Of a DNA stretch of 50,263 nucleotides, positions 1 through 8,754 are shown piece after piece. The stretch is from Steroidobacteraceae bacterium (GTDB taxonomy: Bacteria; Pseudomonadota; Gammaproteobacteria; Steroidobacterales; Steroidobacteraceae): positions 1-50,263 of the forward strand of contig JAPZRU010000025.1 of NCBI GenBank assembly GCA_027531255.1, written 5' to 3'. Every line of letters begins with the position of its first letter. Position 1 is the stretch's first letter. Both the position numbers and the translations under genes were made by a program. A model generated the notes under the pieces. That model was not told where the DNA came from. It searched no databases and saw nothing but the letters and a program-made list of their open reading frames with translations.

Positions 1-187
1 CTCGGACGTCTCCGTCGAGCCCAAGGACGGGGCCCCCGCGTTGTGGGTGCCAACCCGCCGGCGGGGTGCCCCCCCCCCTGTCATTGCGGGGCCCACCCGC
101 CCGCGGAAACCTACGTGCCTTCCGTCCGGGAGTGCCTCGACGCGGCGCGGCCGCCGCGCCGTTGACGAGTTCCAGGCGACGGCCGAC
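1..187. other. Non-coding stretch at window start
   Basis: No convincing gene is visible downstream of the DUF885 gene. The stretch is very GC-rich, with a run of nine or more C near position 70 and a GC-rich self-complementary patch near 150 that could act in termination. It could also hold the end of a neighbour outside the window. Confidence 0.4.
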
Positions 188-1912
188 TCAGCGCGCCCCG
201 GCCAGCATCTTCTCCAGCGGCACGAAATCCCAGAACCGCCGCACCTCGTCGTCGTAGCCGGTCATCTCGTAGCGGATCAGCGCGATCGGGATGTTGCCGG
301 CCGCGAGGAAGCGGTCGTGGAAGCCGCGCAGGTCGAACTTCTCGCCCTGCTGGTGCTTCAGCTCGCCGAGCAGCTTGTACATCTGGAAGCTGCCGATCGT
401 GTAGCCGAGGCCGTAGCCCGGCGGGCGCCGCAGGTAGATCTCGGCGTCGACGCGCGCGACGTCCGGATCGAGGTACGGCGTCCACTTCTGCCAGTAGTCC
501 GCGACTTCCTTGGTGCTGACGCGGTTGTGCTGCAGCTTGACGTCGCCGATCGTGCGCGCGGCGCGGAAGATCGCGAAGTCGTAGATCAGCTCGCGCGTGC
601 GGTCGCGGTTCGTCAGGTCGTAGAAGCCCGCCTGCAGCGGCGCCTCCTCGAGGTACAGCGCCCAGCCCTCGCTGCGGCCGCCGTCGCGCAGGTGCCGGCG
701 GACCGGGTGCGTGACCTGCCGCATCATGATCGCGTCGAAACGGTGGCCCGGGATTACCGCGTGCCAGTGGTCCGGCGACGGGTCGCGGTACTGCACCCGC
801 TCCCAGAAGTTCGGGCCCTGCGGCCGCACGATCCACGGCACGTTGAAGCCGAGCTGCGGGTGCGGCGGCACGAACTGAGGCACGGTCAGGAAGCCGTCCG
901 CGAGGAACTTGCGGATGTCCCGGTCCACGGACGCGAGGCGCTCGTGGTACTCCTCGAGCGACTTCGGCATCGTCAGCTCGGGCAGCGCGCGGTTGCGGTG
1001 GCGCTCGAGCGCGAGGTACGCCCAGGTGCGCTCCAGCTCGCGCTGCGCCAGCACCTCGATCTCCGCGGAGCTGTACGGCATGTACTTGACGTGCATCAGG
1101 TACCAGTCGAACAGCGTCTCGCCGAAGCCGGCCTGCGCGGTCATCCGCGGCTGCTGCTCCTTGAGCCAGCGTTCGAGGTCCTCGGCGGCGGCCTTCGCGC
1201 GGCGGATGTCCGGCAGCAGTGCGCGCTGCTGCTGCTGCGCGCGGGCCAGCAGGTCGTCGTACCAGCCGATCACGCCGGCCGGCGGCACCTCGCGGTAGGG
1301 GTGGCCGTGGCCGACGCCGTCGGAGTTGCGCAGGTTGAAGATCGCGAGCTTCGCGAAGTCCGCCGGCACGATCGAGGCGTCGAGGTTGCGCTTGGCGGCT
1401 TCGACGCGCGCCGACACTGCGCGCAGCTGGCCGCGGTAGTCCCCGAGCCGCTCCTTCGGGATCGGCAGCTCGGCGAACGCGATCCGCATCAGCGGGTCGA
1501 CGTAGAAGCCGGGGTCGCGCGCCCACGGCTTCTGCACGTTCAGCAGGAAGTCGTGCTCGGACATCGCGGCACGGGCGGCGAGGAAGTCCGCCTGCTGCGA
1601 GCGGTCCCAGCTCGCCACCGCGAGTTCGTTCATCCGCGCCTGCAGCGCGCGCAGCGCGGCGACGCGCCGCGCGACCGCCGAGGCCGAGTAGTCGATCAGC
1701 CCGAGCTCGTCCTGCTCCGGCGCGCGGAGCTTGACGAACTCCTCGAAGATCGCGACGAAGTCCTGGTAGCTGCCCCGGCCGTTCGGCGGCCCGGCGGAGG
1801 GCCCGGTCGGCGCGCCCAGCTGGGCGCCGGAGGCCGCAGTGGCTGCGGAGGGGACGGCCGCGATGCCGACGGCGAGGATCGACGCGAGCAGCAGGGTGCC
1901 CAGCCTGGACAT
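188..1912 (-). CDS. DUF885 family secreted metallopeptidase-like protein
   Basis: This is a member of the DUF885 family, predicted metallopeptidase-like proteins of the cell envelope. In the longer reading (ATG at 1927, 579 aa) the first residues are MEATRMSRLG; I prefer the inner ATG at 1912 because it leaves a compact signal peptide (positive Arg, then a hydrophobic Leu/Ala/Val stretch, then A-A-T-A-A-S). The family signature is present: H389-A-V-I-P-G-H395, then S-E420-G-W and E427-E428 (numbering from the longer form). The usual family motif reads H-E-x-x-P-G-H, so the expected Glu after the first His is Ala here, which questions classical zinc hydrolysis. Length is normal for the family. 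It lies on the minus strand, about 145 bp downstream of the dehydrogenase gene that reads the same way. Confidence 0.8.
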   Translation of the reverse strand: MSRLGTLLLASILAVGIAAVPSAATAASGAQLGAPTGPSAGPPNGRGSYQDFVAIFEEFVKLRAPEQDELGLIDYSASAVARRVAALRALQARMNELAVASWDRSQQADFLAARAAMSEHDFLLNVQKPWARDPGFYVDPLMRIAFAELPIPKERLGDYRGQLRAVSARVEAAKRNLDASIVPADFAKLAIFNLRNSDGVGHGHPYREVPPAGVIGWYDDLLARAQQQQRALLPDIRRAKAAAEDLERWLKEQQPRMTAQAGFGETLFDWYLMHVKYMPYSSAEIEVLAQRELERTWAYLALERHRNRALPELTMPKSLEEYHERLASVDRDIRKFLADGFLTVPQFVPPHPQLGFNVPWIVRPQGPNFWERVQYRDPSPDHWHAVIPGHRFDAIMMRQVTHPVRRHLRDGGRSEGWALYLEEAPLQAGFYDLTNRDRTRELIYDFAIFRAARTIGDVKLQHNRVSTKEVADYWQKWTPYLDPDVARVDAEIYLRRPPGYGLGYTIGSFQMYKLLGELKHQQGEKFDLRGFHDRFLAAGNIPIALIRYEMTGYDDEVRRFWDFVPLEKMLAGAR

Positions 1913-2070
1913 GCGGGTGGCCTCCATTGCGGCCCGGACCGGGACGGTCGAGGGCGTGCGTGCGATGCTCCGCGAGTGCTCGGGAGACTGTCAAGTTTTT
2001 GGGCGCAGAGCGAACGCTCGTGCGAACTCCGCCGAAGACGAACCGGCCCGTGCGGAGCCCGGTTCGGGTT

Positions 2071-3105
2071 CTAGGCGCGGCCCGGAACGGGGTCCGGGCC
2101 GTCGCCCGGTGCAGCGCCGTCCGTCGGCGCTCGTCCGTCCCGCGCCCGCAGCAGCGTCATAAGCGCGCGGTCCCGCCACGCCACGCGCTCGCTCCAGCGT
2201 TCCAGCGGCAGCGCCGCGCGCCGCTGGCGCGTCACCTCGGCCACCAGGTCGGGCGTCCACGGGTCGTGCTGCCCGCGTTCGGCCCCCATCCGCGCGTACG
2301 CCGGCCCGAGCTTCGCGGCGTGCGACTCGATCCCGCCGCGGGTGTTCAGGTCGACGGTCTCGAACGGCCCGACCACGGCCCAGCGCAGCCCGAGGCCGTC
2401 GCGCACGATCAGGTCGACGTCCTCGACGCTCGCGACGCCGTCGCGCACGAGGCAGTACGCCTCGCGCAGCACCGCACCCTGCAGCCGGTTGAAGACGAAG
2501 CCCGTGACCTCGCGCCGCACGAGCACCGGGTGCAGGCCGGCGGCGCGCACGGTCGCGCTCGCGCGCTCGACCGCGTCGGCGCGCGTGAACGGCGCCGGCA
2601 CGACCTCGACGACGCGCAGCAGGTACGGCGGGTTGCCGGGATGGACGATGAGGCAGCGCCCGGCGCCGGGCAGGCCCGCGGCGAACTCCGAGGCCGGCAT
2701 CGCGGACGACGCGCTCGCGAGCGGCACGTCCGGCGCCGCGAGCGCGTCGAGCCGCGCGAACAGCGCGCGCTTCAGCGCGAGGTCCTCCGGCGCGCACTCC
2801 TGAACGTAGCCGGCGCCGGCCAGCGTCGTCTCCAGCGTGTCGTGCACCGCGACCCGCGCGGCGACCGCGGCCGGCGGCTCGGCGAGGAGCCCTGCCGCGT
2901 GCAGGTCGCCGAGGATCGTCGCGAGCCGCGCGGGCAGCGCCGCGCGCGCGGCCGGCACCTCGTCCCAGATCCGCACCGCGCCGCCGGCGAGCGCGAACAC
3001 CGCGGCGAACGCAGTGCCGATGCTGCCGGCGCCGACGATCGCCACCGGGGTGGCCACCGGGATGGCGCTCGACACCGGCGCCGGCGGTCCCGCAGATCGA
3101 GTCAC
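2071..3105 (-). CDS. 3-hydroxyacyl-CoA dehydrogenase family protein (lambda-crystallin/L-gulonate dehydrogenase-like)
   Basis: This is an NAD-dependent dehydrogenase of the 3-hydroxyacyl-CoA dehydrogenase superfamily, 344 aa. A Rossmann motif G25-A-G-S-I-G30 opens the NAD-binding domain. The H155-P-G-N-P-P catalytic-loop motif, with E167 downstream, is followed by the C-terminal helical domain containing G-F-V-F-N-R-L-Q. The HPxNP motif and single-domain size resemble lambda-crystallin/L-gulonate 3-dehydrogenase and L-carnitine dehydrogenase more than the fatty-acid enzymes, so the substrate may be a free hydroxy acid (inference). The start is GTG at 3105, with GGGAG a few bases upstream. It is divergent from the SDR gene across about 100 bp, which probably holds both promoters. 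Confidence 0.85.
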   Translation of the reverse strand: MTRSAGPPAPVSSAIPVATPVAIVGAGSIGTAFAAVFALAGGAVRIWDEVPAARAALPARLATILGDLHAAGLLAEPPAAVAARVAVHDTLETTLAGAGYVQECAPEDLALKRALFARLDALAAPDVPLASASSAMPASEFAAGLPGAGRCLIVHPGNPPYLLRVVEVVPAPFTRADAVERASATVRAAGLHPVLVRREVTGFVFNRLQGAVLREAYCLVRDGVASVEDVDLIVRDGLGLRWAVVGPFETVDLNTRGGIESHAAKLGPAYARMGAERGQHDPWTPDLVAEVTRQRRAALPLERWSERVAWRDRALMTLLRARDGRAPTDGAAPGDGPDPVPGRA

Positions 3106-3206
3106 GGTCGGTCTCCCAAATTGCGTTCGCCCGGCGAATGTCTGTACGCTGACCGACGAGTCCCCCGCCCGTCAATGGACGCCGTCTAGCGGCGCGCGTC
3201 GCCCCC

Positions 3207-3974
3207 ATGCACGACCTCAGCACGAAGACGATCCTGCTGACCGGCGCCTCGAAGGGCATCGGCAGCGCGACCGCCCGGCGGCTCGGCGAGTGCGGGGCGC
3301 ACGTGATCGCGCACTACGGCTCGGACCGGGCGGGTGCGGAGGCCGCGACCGCGGCGATCCCGGCGGAACGAAAGTGCCTGCTGCAGGCGGATCTCGGCGA
3401 CCTCGACGCGGTCGAAAGGCTGTGGGCCGAGGCGAGCGCGTGGCGCGGCCGGATCGACGTGCTCGTCAACAACGCGGCGACGATGCGCCAGGACGGCGGC
3501 CCGGACGCGCCGCTCGCGGACTGGGACTCGGCCTGGGAGGAGTCGCTGCGGATCAACGTGCTGGCACCGGCACGGCTGATGCGCCGCGCGGTTCTGGACT
3601 GGCGCGGCCGCGGCGGCGGCGCGATCGTCACGATCTCCAGCTGGGCCGCGCAGCGCGGCGTCACGAACCCGGCGTCGATCGCCTACGGCGCCTCGAAGGC
3701 GGCGGTGCGCTCGGCGACGCAGACGCTGGCCCGCGCCTACGCGCGCGACGGCATCTACTGCTACGCGATCGCGCCCGGCGTGGTCGGCACGAGGCTCTCG
3801 GAGCAGTTCGCCGAGACGCAGGGCGGCAAGGACAAGGTGTTCGCGACGCTCGCGATGGGCGACTGGGTGCAGCCCGCGGAGATCGCCGACGTGGTCGCGT
3901 TCCTGTGCACCGGCAGCGCGCGCAACCTGTCGGGCGGCACGATCGACATGAACGGCGCGAGCTACGTGCGCTGA
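3207..3974 (+). CDS. SDR family NAD(P)-dependent oxidoreductase
   Basis: Classical short-chain dehydrogenase/reductase of 255 aa. T12-G-A-S-K-G-I-G19 is the cofactor glycine motif, N-N-A at about 88-90 is the structural motif, S144/S145 supply the catalytic Ser and Y160-x-x-x-K164 the catalytic pair. The C-terminus has the usual S-G-G-T-I-D-M-N-G pattern. It is the first gene of a plus-strand run, 22 bp ahead of the fused Fe-S/FAD dehydrogenase, so co-transcription is likely. Substrate cannot be read from sequence; the context suggests a hydroxy or keto intermediate of amino acid breakdown. Confidence 0.85.
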   Translation: MHDLSTKTILLTGASKGIGSATARRLGECGAHVIAHYGSDRAGAEAATAAIPAERKCLLQADLGDLDAVERLWAEASAWRGRIDVLVNNAATMRQDGGPDAPLADWDSAWEESLRINVLAPARLMRRAVLDWRGRGGGAIVTISSWAAQRGVTNPASIAYGASKAAVRSATQTLARAYARDGIYCYAIAPGVVGTRLSEQFAETQGGKDKVFATLAMGDWVQPAEIADVVAFLCTGSARNLSGGTIDMNGASYVR

Positions 3975-3996
3975 GCACGGGCCACGAGGTCAGCAG

Positions 3997-5736
3997 ATGA
4001 GAGTCAGAATCCGCGGCGTCGAGCGAGCCGGCCCCCCGTTCGCGTTCACGGTCGGCGACCGCCGGATCGAGGCCTGGCCGGGCGAGACCGTCGCCGCGGC
4101 GCTGGTTGCCGCCGGCCACTGGACCTGCCGCGAAACGCGCGCCGGCGAGCCGCGCGGTCCGTTCTGCGGGATGGGCGTCTGCGGCGAGTGCACGATGACG
4201 ATCGACGGCCAGCCGAAGCGCGCCTGCCTCGAGCCCGCGCGCCCGGGCATGGTCGTCGCCGTGCAGCCGGCGCGGGCCGTGCTGCCCGCGGCCGCCGCAC
4301 CCGAACTGCACGAGTCGGCGACGCTGGAGGCCGGCGTGCTCGTGATCGGCGCGGGCCCGGCCGGCCTCGCCGCGGCCTACGCCGCCGCCGCCGCCGGTGC
4401 CGACGTGCTGGTCGTCGACGACCGCGCGAAGTTCGGCGGGCAATACTACAAGCAGCCGGGCGAAGGCTTCCGGCTCGAGACCGACGCACTCGATGCGCAG
4501 TACCGCGCCGGGCGCGAGCGCCACGACGCCGCACGACGTGCAGGCGCTCGTTTCCTGCACCGCGCGACCGTCTGGGGCGCGTTCGGGCCGGAGGAGATCG
4601 CGGTATCGACTGCGGACCGGCGGCTGCGGATCCGCGCGCGGCGGGTCGTCGTCGCGCCCGGCGCCTACGAGCGCGCGCTCGCGGTGCCGGGCTGGACGCT
4701 GCCCGGCGTGATCACGACGGGTGCCGCGCAGACGCTGCTGCGCGCGAACTCGGTCGCGCCGGGCCGGCGCGTGCTGCTGGCCGGCAACGGCCCGTTGAAC
4801 CTCCAGGTCGCGCGCGAACTCGCACGCGCCGGCGTGACCGTGGTCGCGGTCGCCGAACTCGCGCCTGCGCCGGGTCCGCGGGCACTCGCCGATCTCTTCG
4901 CGCTCACGACCGCCGCGCCGGAACTGGTGCGCGAAGGCCTGGGCCACGTCGCGGCGCTGACCGCCAAGCGCGTACCTCGACTCCACTCGACCGTCCTGGT
5001 GCGCTGCGAGCCCGACGCGTCCGGCACGCGCGTCGGTCGCGCCGTGCTGGCGCGCGTCGACGCGGCCGGGCGGCCACGACCGGGCACCGAGCGGGGCTAC
5101 GACGTGGATGCCGTGTGCATGGGTTACGGCTTCGCACCCCAGAGCGAGCTCGCGCGCGCGCTCGGCTGCGAGTACCGGCACGACGTTGCGCGCGGCACGC
5201 TGGCCGCGGTCCGCGACTTCGAGGGCCGCACGAACGTACCGGCCGTCTTCGTGATCGGCGACGCCGGCGGTCTCGACGGCGCCAAGCTCGCGGAAGCCGA
5301 GGGCCTGCTCGCGGGCGTCGCGGCGGCCCGCGACCTGGGTCGCGCCTGTCCCGCGCCGCTGGCCGGCGAACTCGAGCGCGCGCGGCGTCGCCGCGTCCGG
5401 CACCGTCGGTTCCAGGACGCGCTATGGCGGATCTACCGCGCGCCCCCGTTGTCCTACGAACTGGCGACCGCCGGCACCCCGGTCTGCCGCTGCGAGGGCG
5501 TCGATCGCGGCACGCTCGAGGGCTGCTTCGCCAGCGGCGTCCGCAGCCTCGGCGCCGCGAAGCGGGCGACCCGCGCCGGCATGGGGCGGTGCCAGGGCCG
5601 CTACTGCGGCGTAGCGCTGGCGGCGATGGCCGGCGCCCACGGCCAGCCGATCGCCGACGACGGCGGCTGGTTCGCACCGCGTACGCCCTTCAGGCCGGTG
5701 CGGATCGACCAGCTGGCGGCGAAGCCGGATGCTTGA
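3997..5736 (+). CDS. Fused [2Fe-2S]-FAD-[2Fe-2S] dehydrogenase (HcnA/HcnB-like; D-hydroxyproline/opine dehydrogenase alpha-gamma fusion)
   Basis: A 579-aa flavoprotein made of parts that are often separate subunits. Residues 1-95 are a plant-type ferredoxin-like domain with C57, C62, C65 and C77 (as in HcnA or the SoxA N-terminus). An FAD/NAD(P)-disulfide-reductase-like domain follows, with G118-A-G-P-A-G123 and a G-G-Q-Y-Y-K-Q stretch. A C-terminal BFD/SoxA-A3-like cluster domain carries C497, C499, C532 and C537. Homologous proteins include HcnB, the octopine/nopaline oxidase subunits and the D-hydroxyproline dehydrogenase alpha subunit. Its partner oxidase would be the HcnC/SoxB-like FAD protein at 8753-9886. 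ATG at 3997 follows the SDR gene closely. The exact amine or imino acid substrate is inferred from context only. Confidence 0.82.
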   Translation: MRVRIRGVERAGPPFAFTVGDRRIEAWPGETVAAALVAAGHWTCRETRAGEPRGPFCGMGVCGECTMTIDGQPKRACLEPARPGMVVAVQPARAVLPAAAAPELHESATLEAGVLVIGAGPAGLAAAYAAAAAGADVLVVDDRAKFGGQYYKQPGEGFRLETDALDAQYRAGRERHDAARRAGARFLHRATVWGAFGPEEIAVSTADRRLRIRARRVVVAPGAYERALAVPGWTLPGVITTGAAQTLLRANSVAPGRRVLLAGNGPLNLQVARELARAGVTVVAVAELAPAPGPRALADLFALTTAAPELVREGLGHVAALTAKRVPRLHSTVLVRCEPDASGTRVGRAVLARVDAAGRPRPGTERGYDVDAVCMGYGFAPQSELARALGCEYRHDVARGTLAAVRDFEGRTNVPAVFVIGDAGGLDGAKLAEAEGLLAGVAAARDLGRACPAPLAGELERARRRRVRHRRFQDALWRIYRAPPLSYELATAGTPVCRCEGVDRGTLEGCFASGVRSLGAAKRATRAGMGRCQGRYCGVALAAMAGAHGQPIADDGGWFAPRTPFRPVRIDQLAAKPDA

Positions 5737-5805
5737 GTACGGACGTTCGCCCTGAGTACAGTTTGGAACCCGGCCGTATGCCGGACCGCCCGGAGGAGCC
5801 GCCTT

Positions 5806-6636
5806 ATGCTGCGTCCGTTGCCCGCGAAGCTCGCGCTCGTCCTCGTTCTCGTCGTCGGCCTCTGTGCCGGCCTCGGCCTGCTCGGGGGGCCGGTCGCGTC
5901 CACAGCCGAGGCCCGGCCGCTGGCGGAGGTGCGGAAGGCCGGCATACTGCGGGTCGGCGTGAACCCCAACTTTCCGCCGATGAGCTCCTACGGCAAGACC
6001 AACCAGTTGGAGGGCTTCGACGTCGACGTCGCGAACGCGCTGGCGCGCGCGCTCGGCGTGCGGCTCCAGCTCGTGCCGACCGCCACGGCCCAGCGGATCC
6101 CGTTCCTTACGGCCGGTCGCATCGACGCCTCGCTGGGCGCGCTGACGATCACGCCGGAGCGCCGCCAGCTGGTCGACTACACGATGCCCCTGCACACCGA
6201 GACGATGAGCGTTCTGGTCACGGACCGGGTGCGCGCGAACTCCTGGCGCGACCTCGACCGCCCGGACGTCACGCTCGTGAACATGCGCGGCAACACTTCG
6301 GTGGCGCTCCTCAAGGAGAAGGTGCCGCGCGCGAAGTTGCTGCTGGTCGACGGCAACGCCGACACCGTCCGTGCGATGGCCCAGGGCCGCGCCGACGCGA
6401 TGATCGAGAACATCGACTTCTTCTGGCGCTACACGAGGGCCTTCCCGAACGTGCAATGGCGCCGCCTGCCGGATCCGATACTGACCAAGGAGTGCGGCAT
6501 CGGCGTCGCCAAGGGCAACGAGACGTTGCGTGCCGCCCTCGATGCCGAGCTGCGCAAGCTGCACGCGGACGGCACGGTCGGGAAGCTCTGGGAGAAGTGG
6601 TACGGCGTGCCGATGACGGTGCCGGTCAAGCTGTAG
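5806..6636 (+). CDS. Amino acid ABC transporter substrate-binding protein (SBP family 3)
   Basis: Periplasmic binding protein of the polar amino acid uptake (PAAT) family, 276 aa. Residues 1-36 form a signal peptide: K at position 6, a long Leu/Val/Gly core and a T-A-E-A cleavage region. The mature part begins with the family pattern K-A-G-I-L-R-V-G-V, followed by P-P-M-S and F-D-V-D-V-A. The remainder has the two-lobe SBP_bac_3 layout. Two permeases and an ATPase follow directly. It captures a polar or opine-like amino acid in the periplasm; ligand specificity is not decidable here. Confidence 0.9.
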   Translation: MLRPLPAKLALVLVLVVGLCAGLGLLGGPVASTAEARPLAEVRKAGILRVGVNPNFPPMSSYGKTNQLEGFDVDVANALARALGVRLQLVPTATAQRIPFLTAGRIDASLGALTITPERRQLVDYTMPLHTETMSVLVTDRVRANSWRDLDRPDVTLVNMRGNTSVALLKEKVPRAKLLLVDGNADTVRAMAQGRADAMIENIDFFWRYTRAFPNVQWRRLPDPILTKECGIGVAKGNETLRAALDAELRKLHADGTVGKLWEKWYGVPMTVPVKL

Positions 6637-6640
6637 CTTC

Positions 6641-7315
6641 TTGAACTACGACTTCGACTACGCGGACGTCCTCCAGCAGCTGCCGTACCTCCTCGGCGGC
6701 GCGCTGGTCTCGCTGCAGATCGCCTTCGTCGCGTTCTTCGCCGGCGCGCTGCTGGGCCTCGGCGGCGCGCTGGGGCGGGTGCACGGGCCGCGGCCGCTGC
6801 AGCGCGCGATCGGCGCCTACGTCACCTTCTTCACGAACACCCCGGCGCTCGTGCAGGTGTTCTTCCTGTACTACGCGCTGCCGGACGCCGGCGTCCTGCT
6901 CTCGCCGCTGACCTGCGTGCTGATCGGCTTCGTGCTGAACTCCGCCGCATACCTGACCGAGATCCTCCGGGCCGGCGTGGTCTCCGTGCGGCGCGCCGAG
7001 CTCGAGGCGGCGGCGACGCTGAACATGTCGCGCCTCCAGATCGTTCGCCACGTGATTCTGCCGCACGTGACGCGCATGATCTACGCGCCGCTGTCGAACT
7101 TCTTCATCATCCTGGTTCTCGGCAGCTCGATGGCGGCGCTGTTCGGGGTCGAGGAGCTGACCGGCCGCGCGATCAACGTGTCCACCACGAACCTGCGGAC
7201 GATCGAGACCTTCAGCGTCGTCGCCGTCATCTACATCTTGATCACGTTCGTCGCCAGCCTCTCGCTCGCGCTGCTCGGCCGCTGGGCCTTCCGCGTCCAC
7301 GCGAGGATCTTCTGA
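6641..7315 (+). CDS. Amino acid ABC transporter permease 1 (HisM/GlnP family)
   Basis: Inner-membrane permease of 224 aa with about five hydrophobic segments. The cytoplasmic EAA-like loop (E-L-E-A-A-A-T-L-N at about 123-131) contacts the ATPase. The start appears to be TTG at 6641, only 4 bp after the binding protein stop; no ATG is available early in the frame. The stop overlaps the next start (TGATG), so translation of the two permeases is coupled. Together with the second permease it forms the heterodimeric channel of the importer. Confidence 0.88.
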   Translation: MNYDFDYADVLQQLPYLLGGALVSLQIAFVAFFAGALLGLGGALGRVHGPRPLQRAIGAYVTFFTNTPALVQVFFLYYALPDAGVLLSPLTCVLIGFVLNSAAYLTEILRAGVVSVRRAELEAAATLNMSRLQIVRHVILPHVTRMIYAPLSNFFIILVLGSSMAALFGVEELTGRAINVSTTNLRTIETFSVVAVIYILITFVASLSLALLGRWAFRVHARIF

Positions 7316-8013
7316 TGGGCACGCTGTGGGAGCGCCTGGTCCTCGAGGCCCCGGAGTTCTTCAACTCCTACAACCTGCTGTTCCTGGCGGAGGCCGCTGC
7401 GCGCACGCTGGGCATGACGGCCATCGGCTGCTCGATCGGCTTCGTCGCCGGGCTCGCGCTCGCGGTGCTGCGGGGCTCGCGCGCCGCAACGCTCGCGCCG
7501 GCGCGCTGGCTTGCGGTGCTGTACGTCGAGACCTTCCGGCGGATCCCGTTCCTCGTGATCCTGTTCGTGGTGCTGTACGCCATCCAGCCGCTGTTCCCGG
7601 ACGCCTCTCTGACGGCGATCGCGACCGTCGCGATCTGCCTGCTGTCCACCGCGTACCTATCGGAGATCGTCCGCGCCGGCCTCGAGAGCGTGCCGCGCCA
7701 GCAACTGGAGGCGGCGGAGGTGCTGAACTTCGGCCCCGCGCGCGCGCTGTTCCAGGTGGTGCTGCCGCAGTCGTGGCGCGTGATCCTGCCGCCGGCGGTC
7801 GCGTTCGCGGTGATGTTCATCAAGGACACCGCGCTTGCCTCGCACATGGGCGTCGTGGAACTGACCTTCGCGGGCAAGATCTTCGTGGAGCGCGGTTTCT
7901 CGCCGGTGCTCGGCTTCGGCGCCATCCTGGTGCTGTACTTCGCGCTCTCGTGGCCGCTCAGCCGGCTCGGCGCGTACCTGGAGAAGCGGCTTGCCCCAGC
8001 TCGACATCCGTGA
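7315..8013 (+). CDS. Amino acid ABC transporter permease 2 (HisQ/GlnP family)
   Basis: Second membrane subunit of the polar amino acid importer, 232 aa, with about five membrane segments. The EAA loop reads Q-L-E-A-A-E-V-L-N, matching that of its partner. ATG at 7315 shares one base with the previous stop. The 3' end overlaps the ATPase gene by 23 bp, a tight operon arrangement. Confidence 0.88.
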   Translation: MGTLWERLVLEAPEFFNSYNLLFLAEAAARTLGMTAIGCSIGFVAGLALAVLRGSRAATLAPARWLAVLYVETFRRIPFLVILFVVLYAIQPLFPDASLTAIATVAICLLSTAYLSEIVRAGLESVPRQQLEAAEVLNFGPARALFQVVLPQSWRVILPPAVAFAVMFIKDTALASHMGVVELTFAGKIFVERGFSPVLGFGAILVLYFALSWPLSRLGAYLEKRLAPARHP

Positions 8014-8728
8014 CCTTCACGCGCACTACGGCCGCGAGCCGGTGCTGCAGGGCGTCTCGCTCAGCGCGGAGCGCGGCGAGGTCGTCGGCCTGATCGGTCC
8101 CTCCGGGTCCGGCAAGAGCACGCTGCTGCGCGCGCTCGTCGGGTTGACGCAGCCGAGCGCAGGCGAGGTCCTCGTCGACGACCGCCGGATCGACTACCGC
8201 GATCGCGCCAGTCAGCGCTGGCTTCGGGAGCGTCTCGCCATCGTGTTCCAGCAGTACAACCTGTTCCAGAACATGACGGTGCTCCGCAACGTCACGATCG
8301 CGCCCCTCGAGATCCAGAAGCGGTCGAAGGCCGAGGTCGAGGCGCTGGCGACGACGCTGCTCGACAAGGTCGGCATGGGACACAAGCGCGACGCCTACCC
8401 CGACGAGCTGTCCGGCGGCCAGCAGCAGCGGGTGGCGATCGCGCGCGCGCTGGCGCTGCGGCCGGAGATCCTGCTGCTCGACGAAGTCACCTCCGCGCTA
8501 GACCCCGAGCGCGTCAACGAGGTGCTGGACACGATCCGCGCGCTGACCCGCGAGGGCATCACGATGCTGATCGTGTCCCACGAGATGGCTTTCGTCCGCG
8601 AGGTCTCGACGCGCGTCGTGATGATGGATCACGGCCGGGTGGTCGAGACCGGCCCGCCGGCGCAGATCTTCGACACGCCACGGGAGGACCGTACCCGGCA
8701 GTTCGTGTCGCGGATCCTGCGCCACTGA
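7991..8728 (+). CDS. Amino acid ABC transporter ATP-binding protein (GlnQ/HisP type)
   Basis: ATPase subunit of 245 aa. Walker A is G36-P-S-G-S-G-K-S-T44, the Q-loop lies in V-F-Q-Q-Y-N-L-F, the ABC signature L-S-G-G-Q is at 141-145, Walker B ends at D165-E166 and the switch His is in V-S-H-E-M. The start is probably TTG at 7991, inside the end of the second permease gene, consistent with translational coupling. It energises uptake by the two permeases above and completes the four-gene importer. Confidence 0.92.
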   Translation: MPQLDIRDLHAHYGREPVLQGVSLSAERGEVVGLIGPSGSGKSTLLRALVGLTQPSAGEVLVDDRRIDYRDRASQRWLRERLAIVFQQYNLFQNMTVLRNVTIAPLEIQKRSKAEVEALATTLLDKVGMGHKRDAYPDELSGGQQQRVAIARALALRPEILLLDEVTSALDPERVNEVLDTIRALTREGITMLIVSHEMAFVREVSTRVVMMDHGRVVETGPPAQIFDTPREDRTRQFVSRILRH

Positions 8729-8754
8729 GCCGGGTGCCGCGTCTCCCGGCGCTC
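8727..8754. terminator. Possible bidirectional hairpin between convergent genes
   Basis: GAGCCGGG and CCCGGCGCTC form a bulged stem across a GC-rich loop, exactly between the ABC ATPase stop and the oxidase stop on the opposite strand. There is no T-tract, so factor-independent termination is uncertain. Confidence 0.3.

Noticed and set aside
41-2074. A 677-codon plus-strand open frame opposite the DUF885 gene
   Set aside because: Arg/Ala/Val-rich shadow of the real minus-strand gene in GC-rich DNA; no domain or start signal.
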